Positions 29,910 to 41,108 of a DNA stretch of 41,278 nucleotides are shown here, piece by piece. The translations under genes were made by a program, and so were the position numbers. Origin of the DNA: Neoconidiobolus thromboides FSU 785 (lineage: Eukaryota > Entomophthoromycota > Entomophthoromycetes > Entomophthorales > Neoconidiobolaceae); NCBI GenBank assembly GCA_025603075.1, contig MU626430.1, forward strand, positions 1 to 41,278, read 5' to 3'. The notes under the pieces are model-generated. The model saw only the letters and a list, made by a program, of their open reading frames with translations, searched no databases and was not told where the DNA came from. Each line of letters begins with the position of its first letter. The stretch's first letter is position 1.

Positions 29910-31054
29910 ATTTTTTAAAGTAAAAGCATAATGATAAACTTATGTAAAGTAAGCTATAGAGCTTTTGTTTTAAAGATATGTGATGTAAAAGCCATCAGGT
30001 AAAGAAAACTTCATTCAAATTATCATATTTTTACGTTGACTTTATTCAAAGTTATAATAGAACTATGAATGCTGTATTTTTTTTATTACGATTATTAATA
30101 ATTTATTATTAAATGAATAAAAGTAGTCTTTTTACGAATCCTTTGGTTGAAGGAGGTTTTAAATATGGTTATATACGTTATTGTCGATTAGAAATGTAAA
30201 AATTTCTATGACATTATTAAATTTACTGTTGTTAGATTACCCTTAAGAGTAAACTTAGATTATGGAACTAAAAATTAAATATTTGAACACCTTTTTACTT
30301 GCCCTTTAAAATCTATAACGAACATTTTATTAAAAAATAAATGTAAGATGTAATCAATTTATTGTTTAACAATAAAAAGAGGTTTGTTTATAAATTACTT
30401 TACTTATTACTAAGTGAAGTTGAAAATATCAAATTAAATCCTTAATTAATACATTAAAGAAGCTAAATAGTTAAAATAATATATTAAAAACAGAAAGATT
30501 ACTTTGATACTATTTATTTTTAACACTATGAACGCACCCTTTATCTCATATTGAATTAAAAGTTTCAAATGCAAACAATAGCAAACTGTCAAAATTAGTT
30601 AGACCACACTGGTGAAATTAAATTCTAAAAGATCAAGTTTGTTACACCGATCTAATTATTAAAATCCAAGCTATTGCCATAATCAATACATATTTAAAAA
30701 TAGCATACACAATATGAAAATCGATATATAGGTATAATTTTAAATAAATACGATACCAGTTAAAAAATTCGATTGCCTCATCTAACCGAAGAGAGGATAC
30801 AACTTTTTCAACTTAAAATAGCAAAAATACTTTCTTTTTACACACCTCTTTTTTAACATCAGATTCTGAATTTTAATTTTAGTATGATTACTAAATTAGT
30901 GGTTATAGTTTAAAAGTTTCCGATAATCATACCACGCTATCAATCAATGTATTAGGTAAAGATTTAGTTTACTGTTAGTTAACTCAATACATCTTAAAAC
31001 AACGTTGACTTCCATTCCAAGCATTATATTGAATGTTGACTTGATAAACTATTA
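29910..31054. other. Intergenic
   Basis: No gene seen. The last part is the promoter region of the P450 gene that starts at 31110. Confidence 0.5.
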
Positions 31055-31060
31055 TATAAA
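31055..31060 (+). promoter_or_regulatory. Putative TATA box of P450 gene
   Basis: TATAAA within ATTATATAAAAG lies 55 bases before the ATG at 31110. The mirrored P450 gene has TATAAATA about 43 bases before its own ATG. Confidence 0.45.
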
Positions 31061-31109
31061 AGCCAACAAAAAAACTCATGGTAAAAATATTTTATTTTAG
31101 AAACTTAAT

Positions 31110-32778
31110 ATGGTGTCACTACTGCATCAACCTATTATAGACTTACTATACGACTTAGACTATACTTTATTATTTTTTGTAATTATTATTTCATGGTTAT
31201 CTTTTATTGTTTACAACTTATATCTAAGCCCTTACAAACACATACCTGGACCTTTAATATCTAAAATTATACCTTTATATGACCTTTATTTTATGATTAA
31301 TGGTACTTTTCATATGCATCTCTCCAACTTACATAATATCTATGGTCCTGTGGTAAGGATAAGTAAGCATAGTCATTATTCTTTTTGACCTGAAATTTAT
31401 TAAAAACTCACTTTAGGCTTAGATAAAATAAGCATTAACGATGTTGATAGTTGGAAACAGATTCATAACAACTATAAATTTGAAAAGACTGATTTTTACA
31501 ATCATATGCGTACTGTAGGATGGTCCATGATTTCAATTAAAGATCGTAAGCAACACTCGTCAAGAAGAAGAACAGCTTCAAGAGCCTTTAGTGAAAATAA
31601 TATCCTAAAGTTGGAAGCTATTGTTATTGAATCTGGGGTCAATAAATTAGTAAATAAGCTTAAAGAATTAAATGGGAATGCAGTAGATATGTCTAAAGAA
31701 TTCATTTATTTAGCTTATGTAAAAAAAATTATAGTTCATAATTTTTATTAGTCTTAATACTATTTTTAATAGGACGTGATTGGCAAATTAGTGTTCAGTA
31801 AAGACTTCAATCTTTTAGGTGGTTCTTATCATACTATCCTAGATTGGATACGTAACTTAATGATTTTTGTGGTTTTAAACGCGGTGGTACCACCAGTAAG
31901 ATTGTTTGGCAATCCTTATTATAAAAATTTGGCTATTGTAATATGTTTTATTTGATATTAATAGCAATTACTGATATTGTCTAGATGGCTAAAGATTCTA
32001 TTTTACAGCGCAAGCAGATGATTGAAAATGGGGAAGAAATCCCTAATGATTTACTTAATTCTTTGATTCATGCTAAAGATCCAGTAACAGATGAACCTAT
32101 TTCTATGGTAGACCTTATGGAGGAGTGTGCTGAATTATTGTAATAACGATAGAATAACCTAAAATTAAATATTAAATAATTTTTTATAGATTAGCAGGTA
32201 GTGACACGACTGGACATACTTTAACTTGGGCTTTATATTTAATCCTCAAACACCCTGAAGTTAAAGTAAAATTAGAAAAGGAGATACGTCAAGTATTTCC
32301 CAGCACCAAAGATCCTTTAAGCTACAAAAAGATTATTCAAGACCTACCCTATTTTCAAAAAGTCTTGAAGGAGATCTTACGCTACTATCCAGTAGGCTCA
32401 CACCCAATGCTAAGAAAAGTTCCCCACGCAGTTACTTTAAATGGCTATTTTTTACCTGAAGATACAGAACTTTTTACCAATTGTTATGCCATGCATCATT
32501 CGGAAAGGTATTGGGATCAGCCCGAAAAGTTCAATCCAGATCGTTTTGACGATCGTAAAAATAACGATCTTAAAGCCTTCCTTCCTTTTTCCTCTGGTCC
32601 CCGATCTTGCATTGGACGCAATTTAGCTAACTTGGAGTTGTCACTTACTTTAGTAGCCCTCTTTTTAAACTTTGATATCTTGCTTAAGGATAAAAATGTA
32701 ATGCTTGAATCTATTGCTTACATTGTTTTACACCCAAAGGGTCATGCACCGCTCGATGTCATCTTTCAGCAACGTTAA
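31110..32778 (+). CDS. Cytochrome P450 (five exons)
   Basis: Exons 31110-31362, 31417-31718, 31773-31937, 31985-32139 and 32190-32778 join to 487 residues, and every junction keeps the frame. The N-terminus has a membrane anchor (FFVIIISWLSFIVYNLYLSP) and the proline-rich hinge HIPGPL. The I-helix oxygen motif is AGSDTTG, the K-helix ExxR is EILR, and the PERF-type motif is FNPDRF. The heme loop FSSGPRSCIGRNLA carries the cysteine ligand. All key parts are present, so it should be an active ER-bound microsomal monooxygenase. Substrate unknown; I do not assign a CYP family. It is convergent with, and paralogous to, the gene at 34586-36247, with the same exon pattern (exons 2-5 are 302, 165, 155 and 589 bases in both). 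Confidence 0.95.
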
Positions 32779-34585
32779 GTTATTTAGTTTTTAATTTCTC
32801 TCAACCTTTATTTCTCTAGTTTTTTATTTAGATTTGTTTTTATTTGTTGACCAAATAAACTAATTAGTTTTTAATACATAATAAGTAGTTATTGACATTT
32901 TTTTGTTATATGTAAAGCTTTGGTGTACTTTTTAAAATAATAGATATCCTTTATACTACATATCTCTTTAATACACTTGCATAAAAAAATAATCTTCTAT
33001 CTCATGTTTGTCAATTATAAATTTTACTCATAACAATCGTATTAATTATGGGAACTGAGCACCTTTAACTAAAGTACTAAAATATAAAAATATAAAAACA
33101 CTGTATAAACTTGACAAGTTTTTAATTCTAGAAGTTACTTATGCCACATATAAACGCAAGTAGATGCTAACATAATGTTAAGCATCTTTATTACTGTTGT
33201 TTCTAATTGTAAAGGTCTAGATTTAGTAAAGTATATTGAAAACTAAGATTCGTAGAGAGGTATTGATAGTAACATAGACACAAAAGAATTACTATAGTGT
33301 CATTAAAGAATTACTATAGTTGTACATCTAGATTACTTTATTTATTATTTTTTTAAATCAAAAGTAAAAATATCTAATTTTATTATAATACATTTATGTC
33401 AAGTTTTAATTAAAATAGTGAGAATATTCGCTGATATTAAAAACAATTTTATTATGCAACAATAAAAGTATTTATAGACTACTACTATAGTTTCATAACT
33501 CCAACTTTATAAAGACAAAAACTATATTTTAAAACATATTAACGCAATATATTGGTTATAATAGTTAATTTGTTTTGATTTCTTATTTCTTATTTCTTAT
33601 TACTGTAGTTTAAGGATGTCAATTTAATTCAAACATTTCAAATTAAAGTTATTAAAACTTTATTCAAATTGTTTGACTAGCAAATTAGAACGATTCATAG
33701 CTAGACATCATAATATTTGTAAAATAAACTATATTAACATAAAAGAATGATATTAACAAAAAAATAACCACAAAGCTTAGTTTAAAACTTCACCCTATTT
33801 TCAACTGGAGTAAAAATACGCCTTATAAATTTAGCCAATAAAAATCCATTAAAACCATAAAAAGGTTAATCAAAAAGCAGTAAAAATACTTCAAAAAGCC
33901 ACGAGTTTAACTGTTTAAAAAAAGGAGAGAAAAAAAGAGTTAGCTAAATTGATAGTGAGGGGAGGAGAATTTTAGTTAAACTAAAAGCTGAAAAAAAGTG
34001 GAGTTGAAGAGAGAAGCGGGAAATTAAAAACAGAGTTAAATAAAAAGGAAGGTCGGGTTGTATTGAGTTTTCCCATAGATACCTTTCTTGTTTTTTTAAC
34101 CAAAGTAATGTTGTTTATGACCACTTAATAAATTTTCTTGAGTAAATAGATGAATGGCCTTAAAATTCTGATTTTTTAAAAAATTGGGCTTAATTTAAAA
34201 AGCTCTGGGTTATGATTTTGAAAATTAGACTTTTATTAAAAGTTCGAAGATTTGAATTAAATTTAGTCTAAGGATAAAAAATGCTCTTAACTTTTAAATT
34301 TAAATGCTATAAAACATAAAAGGTATTTACTCCGGTTGCCCGGTTTGATTTAGGACTGATAAAGGATCGTTTAATTTTATAATGAGGAATTCTCTACTTT
34401 TTATTGTCCTTTAAAAGTTTATGTAGCTTTAATAGTGTTATTTTAATCAACTGAATTTTTTTAAACATATCTTTATATTACATTGAGTAGCACAAATTTT
34501 ATTTACAAAATTATATTACAAGATTAAAGTATAGACTAGATAATTCATCAGAGATGAATGAGAAAATCATGAAATAAGACTAAGC
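32779..34585. other. Spacer between convergent P450 genes
   Basis: About 1.8 kb without a recognisable gene. From about 33915 to 34060 the plus strand is strongly purine-rich (AGGAGAGAAAAAAAGAG, GTGAGGGGAGGAGAA, GGAGTTGAAGAGAGAAG), unlike the rest of the spacer. A TTTCTTA tandem run lies at about 33578-33600. Confidence 0.5.
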
Positions 34586-36247
34586 TTATTTTTCGGTAAA
34601 AGAAACCCAAAAGGGTTGATGACCTTTAGGGTGAAGGACAATATGGCAGGCGGGGGTTAAATCTTCCTTATTAACTAAAGTGATATTAAACTTATGAAAT
34701 AAGTTAACCAGGGTAAGCATCATTTCCAGATTAGCTAAATTTCTTCCTACACAACCACGTGGACCAGAAGAAAAGGGTAGATAAGCACTCAAATCATTTT
34801 CTTTAGGATTATTAAAACGTTCTGGGTCAAACTTTTCAGGATCTTTCCAATAGTTTTCATTATGGTGGATAGCATAACAATTGGTGATAACCTCATAGTT
34901 CCCTGGGATATAAATATCTTTGATGGTAACCCCTTCCTTTGGTACACTGCGTAACATTGGATGGGAAGCTACTGGATAATAGCGCATACATTCTTTTAAG
35001 ACTAATTGGAAGTATGGGAGATTCTTTTGGATTTCTTTATACTTGATTGTCTTTGTTTTATCTGGGAATTGAGCAGTGATTTCATTCTCCATCTTGATTT
35101 TAGCCTCACTGTTCTTTAATATCAAATATAAACACCAAGTTAATGAATTTCCAGTAGTGTCACTCCCTCCCAATCTATCAATTATAAGTATTTTGATTTA
35201 CTAGAAAACAAAAAATGAAATTACAATAATTCAGCACATTCCTCCATAAGGTCTAACATAGGTATATGTTCGTCCGTTACTGGATCTTTAGCATGAACTA
35301 AAGAGTTGAGTAAGTCAGTAGGAGCTTCTTCACCGTTTTCAATCATCTGTCTACGTTGTAAAATAGCGTCCTTGGCCATCTAAAATTGAAGATTTAGTAC
35401 AAGATGACAGACTCTTACATGACAAACTTACATAAGCTAGCTTTCGATAGTATGGGTTTCCAATCAATCTTATTGGTGGTAAAACTGCATTCAAGACCAC
35501 AAAAATCAATAAGCTACGTATCCATATCAAGATATCATGGTTATAGCCATCCAATAAATTAAAGTCTTTGCTGAACACTAATTTTCCAATTACATCCTAT
35601 TAAATAGTGGTTTTAATATTAATAGAAGTAACTTTATCAAAACACTTACATAAGCCAAATACAGAAACTCTTTAGACATGTCTACAATTTTTCCGTTTGA
35701 TTTTTTGAGTTTATTGACCAACTTACTGATCCCACTTTGAATTACAGTAGCTTCCAAATTTAATATATTGCTTTCACTAAATGCTTTAGCCACTGTTCTT
35801 CTTCTCCCAGAATGTTGATTACGATCTTTGATCGAGATCATTGACCAACCCACAGTGCGCATATGGTCGTAAAAACTAGTTTTTGAAAACTTGTAATTGT
35901 TATGGATCTGCTTCCATGCTTCTGGGTCATTGATGCAAATGCGATCAAATCCTAAAGTAAGGTTAGATATTTGTTAGATAGTTGATAGTAATGCGTTTAC
36001 CTAAACGTACTACCGGGCCATAGCGATGGTGTAAACCAGTAACATACACATGAAAATCACCACGGATCATGTAATATAAGTCAGTAAAAGGGTTCAATTG
36101 ACTGGCTAATGGTCCGGGTATATGCGCGCAAGGGGAGAAGTATAAATTATATATGACCAAACAGAGCCATAAGCAAATAAAGAAACAAAGATAGTTCCAA
36201 TAAGATAAACTTAAAAGTATAGATTTGAATTGAATCAAAGTAATCAT
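34586..36247 (-). CDS. Cytochrome P450 (five exons), paralog
   Basis: Exons in coding order: 36247-36001, 35951-35650, 35596-35432, 35379-35225 and 35174-34586, giving 485 residues. It has an N-terminal anchor helix (YLCFFICLWLCLVIYNLYFSP), hinge HIPGPL, I-helix GGSDTTG, K-helix ECMR, PERF motif FDPERF and heme loop FSSGPRGCVGRNLA with the cysteine ligand. Intron phases equal those of the gene at 31110-32778, and exons 2-5 have the same lengths. Long stretches are near identical (HMRTVGWSMISIKDR, GKLVFSKDFNLL, MIENGEE). It is an inverted (tail-to-tail) duplicate and looks functional. The substrate is unknown. Confidence 0.95.
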
Positions 36248-38040
36248 GATATGTTAAAAAATAAAACTTTTGGATTCTATTTTTTTGTGTATTTATATGT
36301 ATCTTTATTAATCATGCTATCCTCCTTTTAAGTCTTATTTATTTATTAACACCAGATTAACTCAGCTAAGATATACCGGTTATTAATATTAATAATAGTT
36401 ATCCAACCCTTGAGTTTTTAATTATTTATTAATAAGCTTCTCCCTTAAGTTAACCTGTAGTTATTTTTATCTTTTTTGGGAAACTTGATCTATTTTAAGT
36501 TAATTTTTTTTATCTTTGATTACTTTTTTTTAATTTGTATATATTAATAGTGCTTATTTGTTTTGTTTTTTTAATTAATTATTGTTATTAATTATGTTTA
36601 AATAACATAAATAGTTATCTATCATTTAACATCGAAACATTAAATATGTTTCTAATATACATTTATTTATTTCTCCCCCAAACCCGAGAAATAAACCCGG
36701 TTTAATATAAAATAAAAAAAGGCAACTTTCATTTCTTTCTCGCTATTTCCCCCCTTTAATTGGCAAGTGGATATTACCCCAATCAGTCCAAGTGAGCCAG
36801 TCTATTATTTGGTTGCTAATAAAATCAAATTTTTAAATGCCTTATAAATATTTGAAATTTATTTTAGCTCCATCCAACTGAAAAAAGTTGTTCCTTTTTT
36901 TAACTCCTTTCAGTTAATTTTTATTCCTTCTTTCAGTACTTAGTTTGAGGATTGTTTTTGATTGTTTACTAATATATATGTTAGGTTTAATACAATTAAA
37001 GTTACTATAAAGTATCGTTGCTTTAATATAAAAGTAGCTCTGCTCAATGATTTAATTTAGTTAAAAATCTCAGTAATAAGATATTCTTTGAAGAAACAAT
37101 GGAGTTTAATTTCATTTTACTGTCTAAATTATTTAATATTTTATTATGAATTTTTTATGTCTTTTGGACATGAATGAGTAAGTGTTTTGTATATTATTGT
37201 AAGTGATACGTTCAATAATTAGAAATTATTTATTTTGATATCTTACTATCTATCCATATAGTTTTAGTTTAAATTAGTTCATTAAAATCTAATCAGTTAT
37301 GTTTGAGGCAAAATTATATTAAATACCGGGCTAACTTTACAGGTTCAAAGCTTAGCTGGCTAAATGTCATCCTTTTATTGAGTATTAATTTATATAATTG
37401 ATCTCAGTATATTCTGATTTTTAATTAAAAACCCAGTGTTTTAAAAAGAATGATATATTTATATTACTGCAATTTAATCACTTTTACTAAGTTTAAAAAA
37501 CTTTATATATGCTGCTATCTTGATAATGTTTTAATATAGTTTTGCCTTTAAAAAATGTTTAAAAAACCTATGGTTATTTTTTTATTTTTTATGTATAATG
37601 TATTAAACTCTGATATTTGTTACTTTTTAAAGAGCACTTGAGAAAATTCCTAGGTAGGCTATTAACAATATAAGATCTGATAATTTATCCAAAGCAGACA
37701 GGTCAATTTTCGAAAGCCCCATATCCTTATCTATTAATAAACATCCATACCATAGTCCCAGGAAATTTATTGATTTAAGTGATCTTATGTGCAAAAAAAG
37801 TGCTACTAGAAATTCTGAGCTCTTTTAAAAATGAGAGCTTTGTCTAGAATGAATAGTCCACAATACCAAAGAACAAGTGTTAATGGCAAGGCTTAAAAAT
37901 ATAAAATTTACCAAAAATAATCAAATGAAACTAACTTTTTTATGGCAGCTATTATAAAAAAGCTATCAAACGAATAGCATTAAGATAATAAAATATTATA
38001 ATTATGAAAATTTTGCATCATGAAGAGTTAAATCTGAATA
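36248..38040. other. Intergenic
   Basis: TATAAATA on the minus strand (36290-36297) is a plausible TATA box for the P450 gene. The remaining ~1.7 kb is A+T-rich and I see no gene on either strand. Confidence 0.5.
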
Positions 38041-38044
38041 ATAT

Positions 38045-38142
38045 GAGGATACATTTTTTGTTTAAAAATTTTACTGACAATTTTTCTGCTCAAATAGCGC
38101 TTAAAAAACCGAAAAAGTGAAGAAATCAAAAAAAATATCCGC
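38045..38142 (-). mobile_element. 97-base MITE family, copy 11
   Basis: Ends GAGGATAC and TATCCGC, with interior TGCTCAAATAGCGCTTAAAAAACCG. ATAT flanks both sides (38041-38044 and 38143-38146). Confidence 0.88.
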
Positions 38143-38227
38143 ATATATCTGTCAACAATAATGTTAGTTTAAAATAAGCTATTACGATTATAACTTAATA
38201 AATTTAAGATAGGTAATATTTCAAAAA

Positions 38228-38262
38228 CCAATAAACTAATAAACTAATAAACTAATAAACAT
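38228..38262 (+). repeat. Tandem AATAAACT repeat
   Basis: About four units of the 8-base AATAAACT. A simple microsatellite; no spacers, so not a CRISPR array. Confidence 0.8.
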
Positions 38263-39406
38263 AGACTTAGCTTTTCCCAATGGTATTTATCTTTTACATT
38301 AGTACTATAATCTTTTTGCCCCTTAGCTAGTTATTTCAAATAGAAATATTGATGTGAACATACATTCTTGAAGTTTCTCAGATCAATTTTGCATCCCATA
38401 AACAGTTTTTTAATTCGTTGAATTATACCGATTTTTCTTTTTAACCTAAGACTTCTTATCTATTAACATCATTAATGTAACAAAAATATAGTTTATTCAA
38501 GCTTTTTAGTATATAGCTGATTTTATATCAGTTTCTAAGGTCAATGATCAATATTACTTTAGGCTTAAAAGTGTAAATTGATTAACCAAGTTTACAAAAA
38601 TAAATTATTGTAAAGATTATAACTTGTTTTAACCTATACGATTAAAAGGTTGATTGAAGTTTTTAATAATAGCTAGGTTCTAGGTTTATTTAACTTGCCT
38701 ACTTTGTTAAAATTATAGACTAATCTTGCTTACACATTTGATAGTTTACACTTATAACTATTCATATATAGTTATCTATCATCTCATAAAAATTGGTTAA
38801 AAGGATAGCCAATATTTAGTGAATTTCATATTATTAACATTAAAGGAAAGTTCCATTTAACATTTATATGGTAAAAAAATCAATTTAAACTTTGGCTTCA
38901 TTTTACTTACTGCTGTTCTAACTCTTTTGCGACTTCTTTAGTAGGAGTTTTTATAATTAAATTAGTTACACAGCTAATATTTTAAATGGCGATTTCGTTT
39001 TTTATCCAAATTTCAATCTTTTCTTCCCTCAAATGAACAAACAATTAAGTCCCAAAAGAATTGTAAAAGCAATATCCCTTAAATTTCCCTTGCTATTTTT
39101 ATTCTTGGCAGCAACTCCAAAATTTTAATCTAAAGTAAAATTAAGTTTTTATCAAATCCATGATACAGGAAATAAACTATGCTTTTTGATGTAAAAAATA
39201 ATAACAAACTTGAATTTCATTAATTTTGATGTTGGAAGTTATGTTCTCTTTATCTTTGTGACAAGTCTAAGATAACAAAATGCCATAAATATTACTAAAA
39301 TCTATTAATTTATATTGAGTAACCAAAAAACTAGATCCTATTACTAAATAAAGTAGTTACAAATTATTTTTATTTAAGCCAAAAGTAAAAAGAACATATC
39401 AAAAAG
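38263..39406. other. Intergenic
   Basis: No gene recognised. It ends in the promoter region of the 7TM receptor. Confidence 0.5.
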
Positions 39407-39414
39407 TATAAAAA
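39407..39414 (+). promoter_or_regulatory. Putative TATA box of 7TM receptor gene
   Basis: TATAAAAA lies 52 bases before the ATG at 39466, the same spacing as in the first kelch gene. Confidence 0.4.
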
Positions 39415-39465
39415 CTATAAGAAGGCAATACTTGAATATTTAAAAAATATATTTTTTATTGGAAG

Positions 39466-40383
39466 ATGATTAACGAAAACGAAATTACATATTTATGTAG
39501 TACAATAGCTTTTTTTAGTTTTATAGCCAACATCCTACTAATTTATTTAACTACACGAATCCGTCCATTTAGTCGAGATCTTCAATTGATTATCACTATT
39601 GCAATTATTGAGCTAATGTCGCCGCTTATCTCACTCGTAGATCCTATATTGACAACAATTCGAGGCGATGATTCTGTAAATGATCCAACCCTATGCCAAT
39701 TTTTCGGCTTTTTTACTGTGCTATTAGTGCATTCCCAAATCATAGTCTCAACTTTTTTAGCGATGGAAAGAGTCAATAAGATGTTCAAGTGGAACTATTC
39801 AGTAAAGTGGTTTATACCTAGTATGGTGTCACTTATTTTGAACCTCGTATTACTGATTATTTTATGTGTTAAGAATGAGTTGATGTCCCAAGTAGCTAAA
39901 TTAGTATGTTTGGTTTATCCTAGCCAATCTTTGTTATCACAGATCACCTTTTATCACTTTTTAATATCCTGTGTTATTCATCTGGCAGTCATTATTTACT
40001 GTTACAGTAAGTTAGCGATGATAACAAATAAAATACCAGCTTTTATTAACTTGGATCCAACCGGGAGAAACGATAAAAATGTAGGATTTAAAACTCCATG
40101 GAATAGAAGAAGTGTGTCATTAAAAGTATATTTGGTTTTAGCCTTATACTCGATCAACATGTTTTTTGGTAATGCTATGTATCTCATTGATACTATTTTA
40201 GTTGCATATCATAGCGACAATACTAAACCACAGCAATTTGCTATTGGAACAACTGGTTCGGTGCTCTTCACCTTTGGGTTTTTCTTTAATTCAGTATTAG
40301 TTATGACTAGTCACACAGGGGTCAATCACCAGCTTAAGTTATTAGTCAAGAGTGTAAAAGATAAATTTAAACGAAACTTGTGA
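39466..40383 (+). CDS. Seven-transmembrane receptor, rhodopsin-like (class A style)
   Basis: An intronless 305-residue protein with seven hydrophobic spans at about 8-30, 40-62, 78-103, 115-137, 157-181, 217-241 and 258-281. Features of rhodopsin-like GPCRs: Cys77 at the top of helix 3 and Cys148 in the second outer loop, which can form the usual disulfide; the helix 3 end AMERVNK (Glu101-Arg102), an E/DRY equivalent; an Asn in helix 7 (FFFNSVLVM, Asn275) near the NPxxY position but without the full motif; and a basic C-terminal tail (KLLVKSVKDKFKRNL). No lysine is evident in the middle of helix 7, so retinal binding is unlikely. The ligand and G protein are unknown. It is not one of the Ste2/Ste3 pheromone receptor types as far as I can see. 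Confidence 0.85.
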   Translation: MINENEITYLCSTIAFFSFIANILLIYLTTRIRPFSRDLQLIITIAIIELMSPLISLVDPILTTIRGDDSVNDPTLCQFFGFFTVLLVHSQIIVSTFLAMERVNKMFKWNYSVKWFIPSMVSLILNLVLLIILCVKNELMSQVAKLVCLVYPSQSLLSQITFYHFLISCVIHLAVIIYCYSKLAMITNKIPAFINLDPTGRNDKNVGFKTPWNRRSVSLKVYLVLALYSINMFFGNAMYLIDTILVAYHSDNTKPQQFAIGTTGSVLFTFGFFFNSVLVMTSHTGVNHQLKLLVKSVKDKFKRNL

Positions 40384-40859
40384 AATGGACAGTGAGAGTT
40401 CAAGGTAAAGGCCTATTTTCGTATATTCCTTTTTTTAAAATAAATTGAAAACATGTTATTAAAGTTACAAATGCTAGCTTGTTTTGTTTTAGACACGCAT
40501 TGCATCAAGTAGCTAACACATTAGAAAATTCAAGTGTGCGAAAAACACAAAAACCAGTTAAACTAATTTTTTTTAAATATGTATAAAACCAAGGCTTAAC
40601 AAAACTATTACATAAAGTAAAAGAACACTAAATTCTTTTCAATCTTTTGTTCATTTAATATAAATGATAAAAAGACCAACTATAAGTTTAATCTTAAAAA
40701 GCTTAAAAAGAGAAAGATTAATAAAGAGAAAGTTCAGATCTACTATATGATACAAGTTTATATATATAAGCAAAGAGCATATAAGCACATAAATAACAAG
40801 TAACGGTACATAAAATTGAGAAGATTTTGAGAAAAATGAAATGGTATAAAATATTATAT
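40384..40859. other. Intergenic
   Basis: 3' flank of the receptor gene and A+T-rich spacer; nothing else recognised. Confidence 0.5.
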
Positions 40860-40952
40860 GGGAATGTATTTTTTAAGAATTTTACTAACAACCTTTTCAC
40901 TTAAAATAGTGCTTAAAAAATGTAAAAGTAACAAAATCAAAAAAACATCCCC
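40860..40952 (-). mobile_element. 97-base MITE family, copy 12
   Basis: Ends GGGAATGT and ACATCCCC, with interior CACTTAAAATAGTGCTTAAAAAATG. The flanks are ATAT on the left and ATAG on the right, three of four bases matching. Confidence 0.85.
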
Positions 40953-41108
40953 ATAGAATACAAATACTAAAATAAGATAAATGAAAATGATAAAATAGAT
41001 ACTTTAAAATAACTTAAATAATATGAATAGCCGAATATTGAAATTAAATAAATTTTATTGTAAAAAATAGAAAAGAATGTCGAATCCTTTTCAATATTTA
41101 ATACTCGT

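Noticed and set aside
38228-38262. CRISPR-like tandem repeat
   Set aside because: Direct 8-base units without spacers in a eukaryotic genome; a simple microsatellite.
173-40952. Reading the 97-base repeat as solo LTRs or as a tRNA-derived SINE
   Set aside because: The duplication edges put the ends at GGGG...CCCC, not TG...CA, and the inverted termini are 8 bases. No Pol III A and B boxes or A/T tail at one end are seen.
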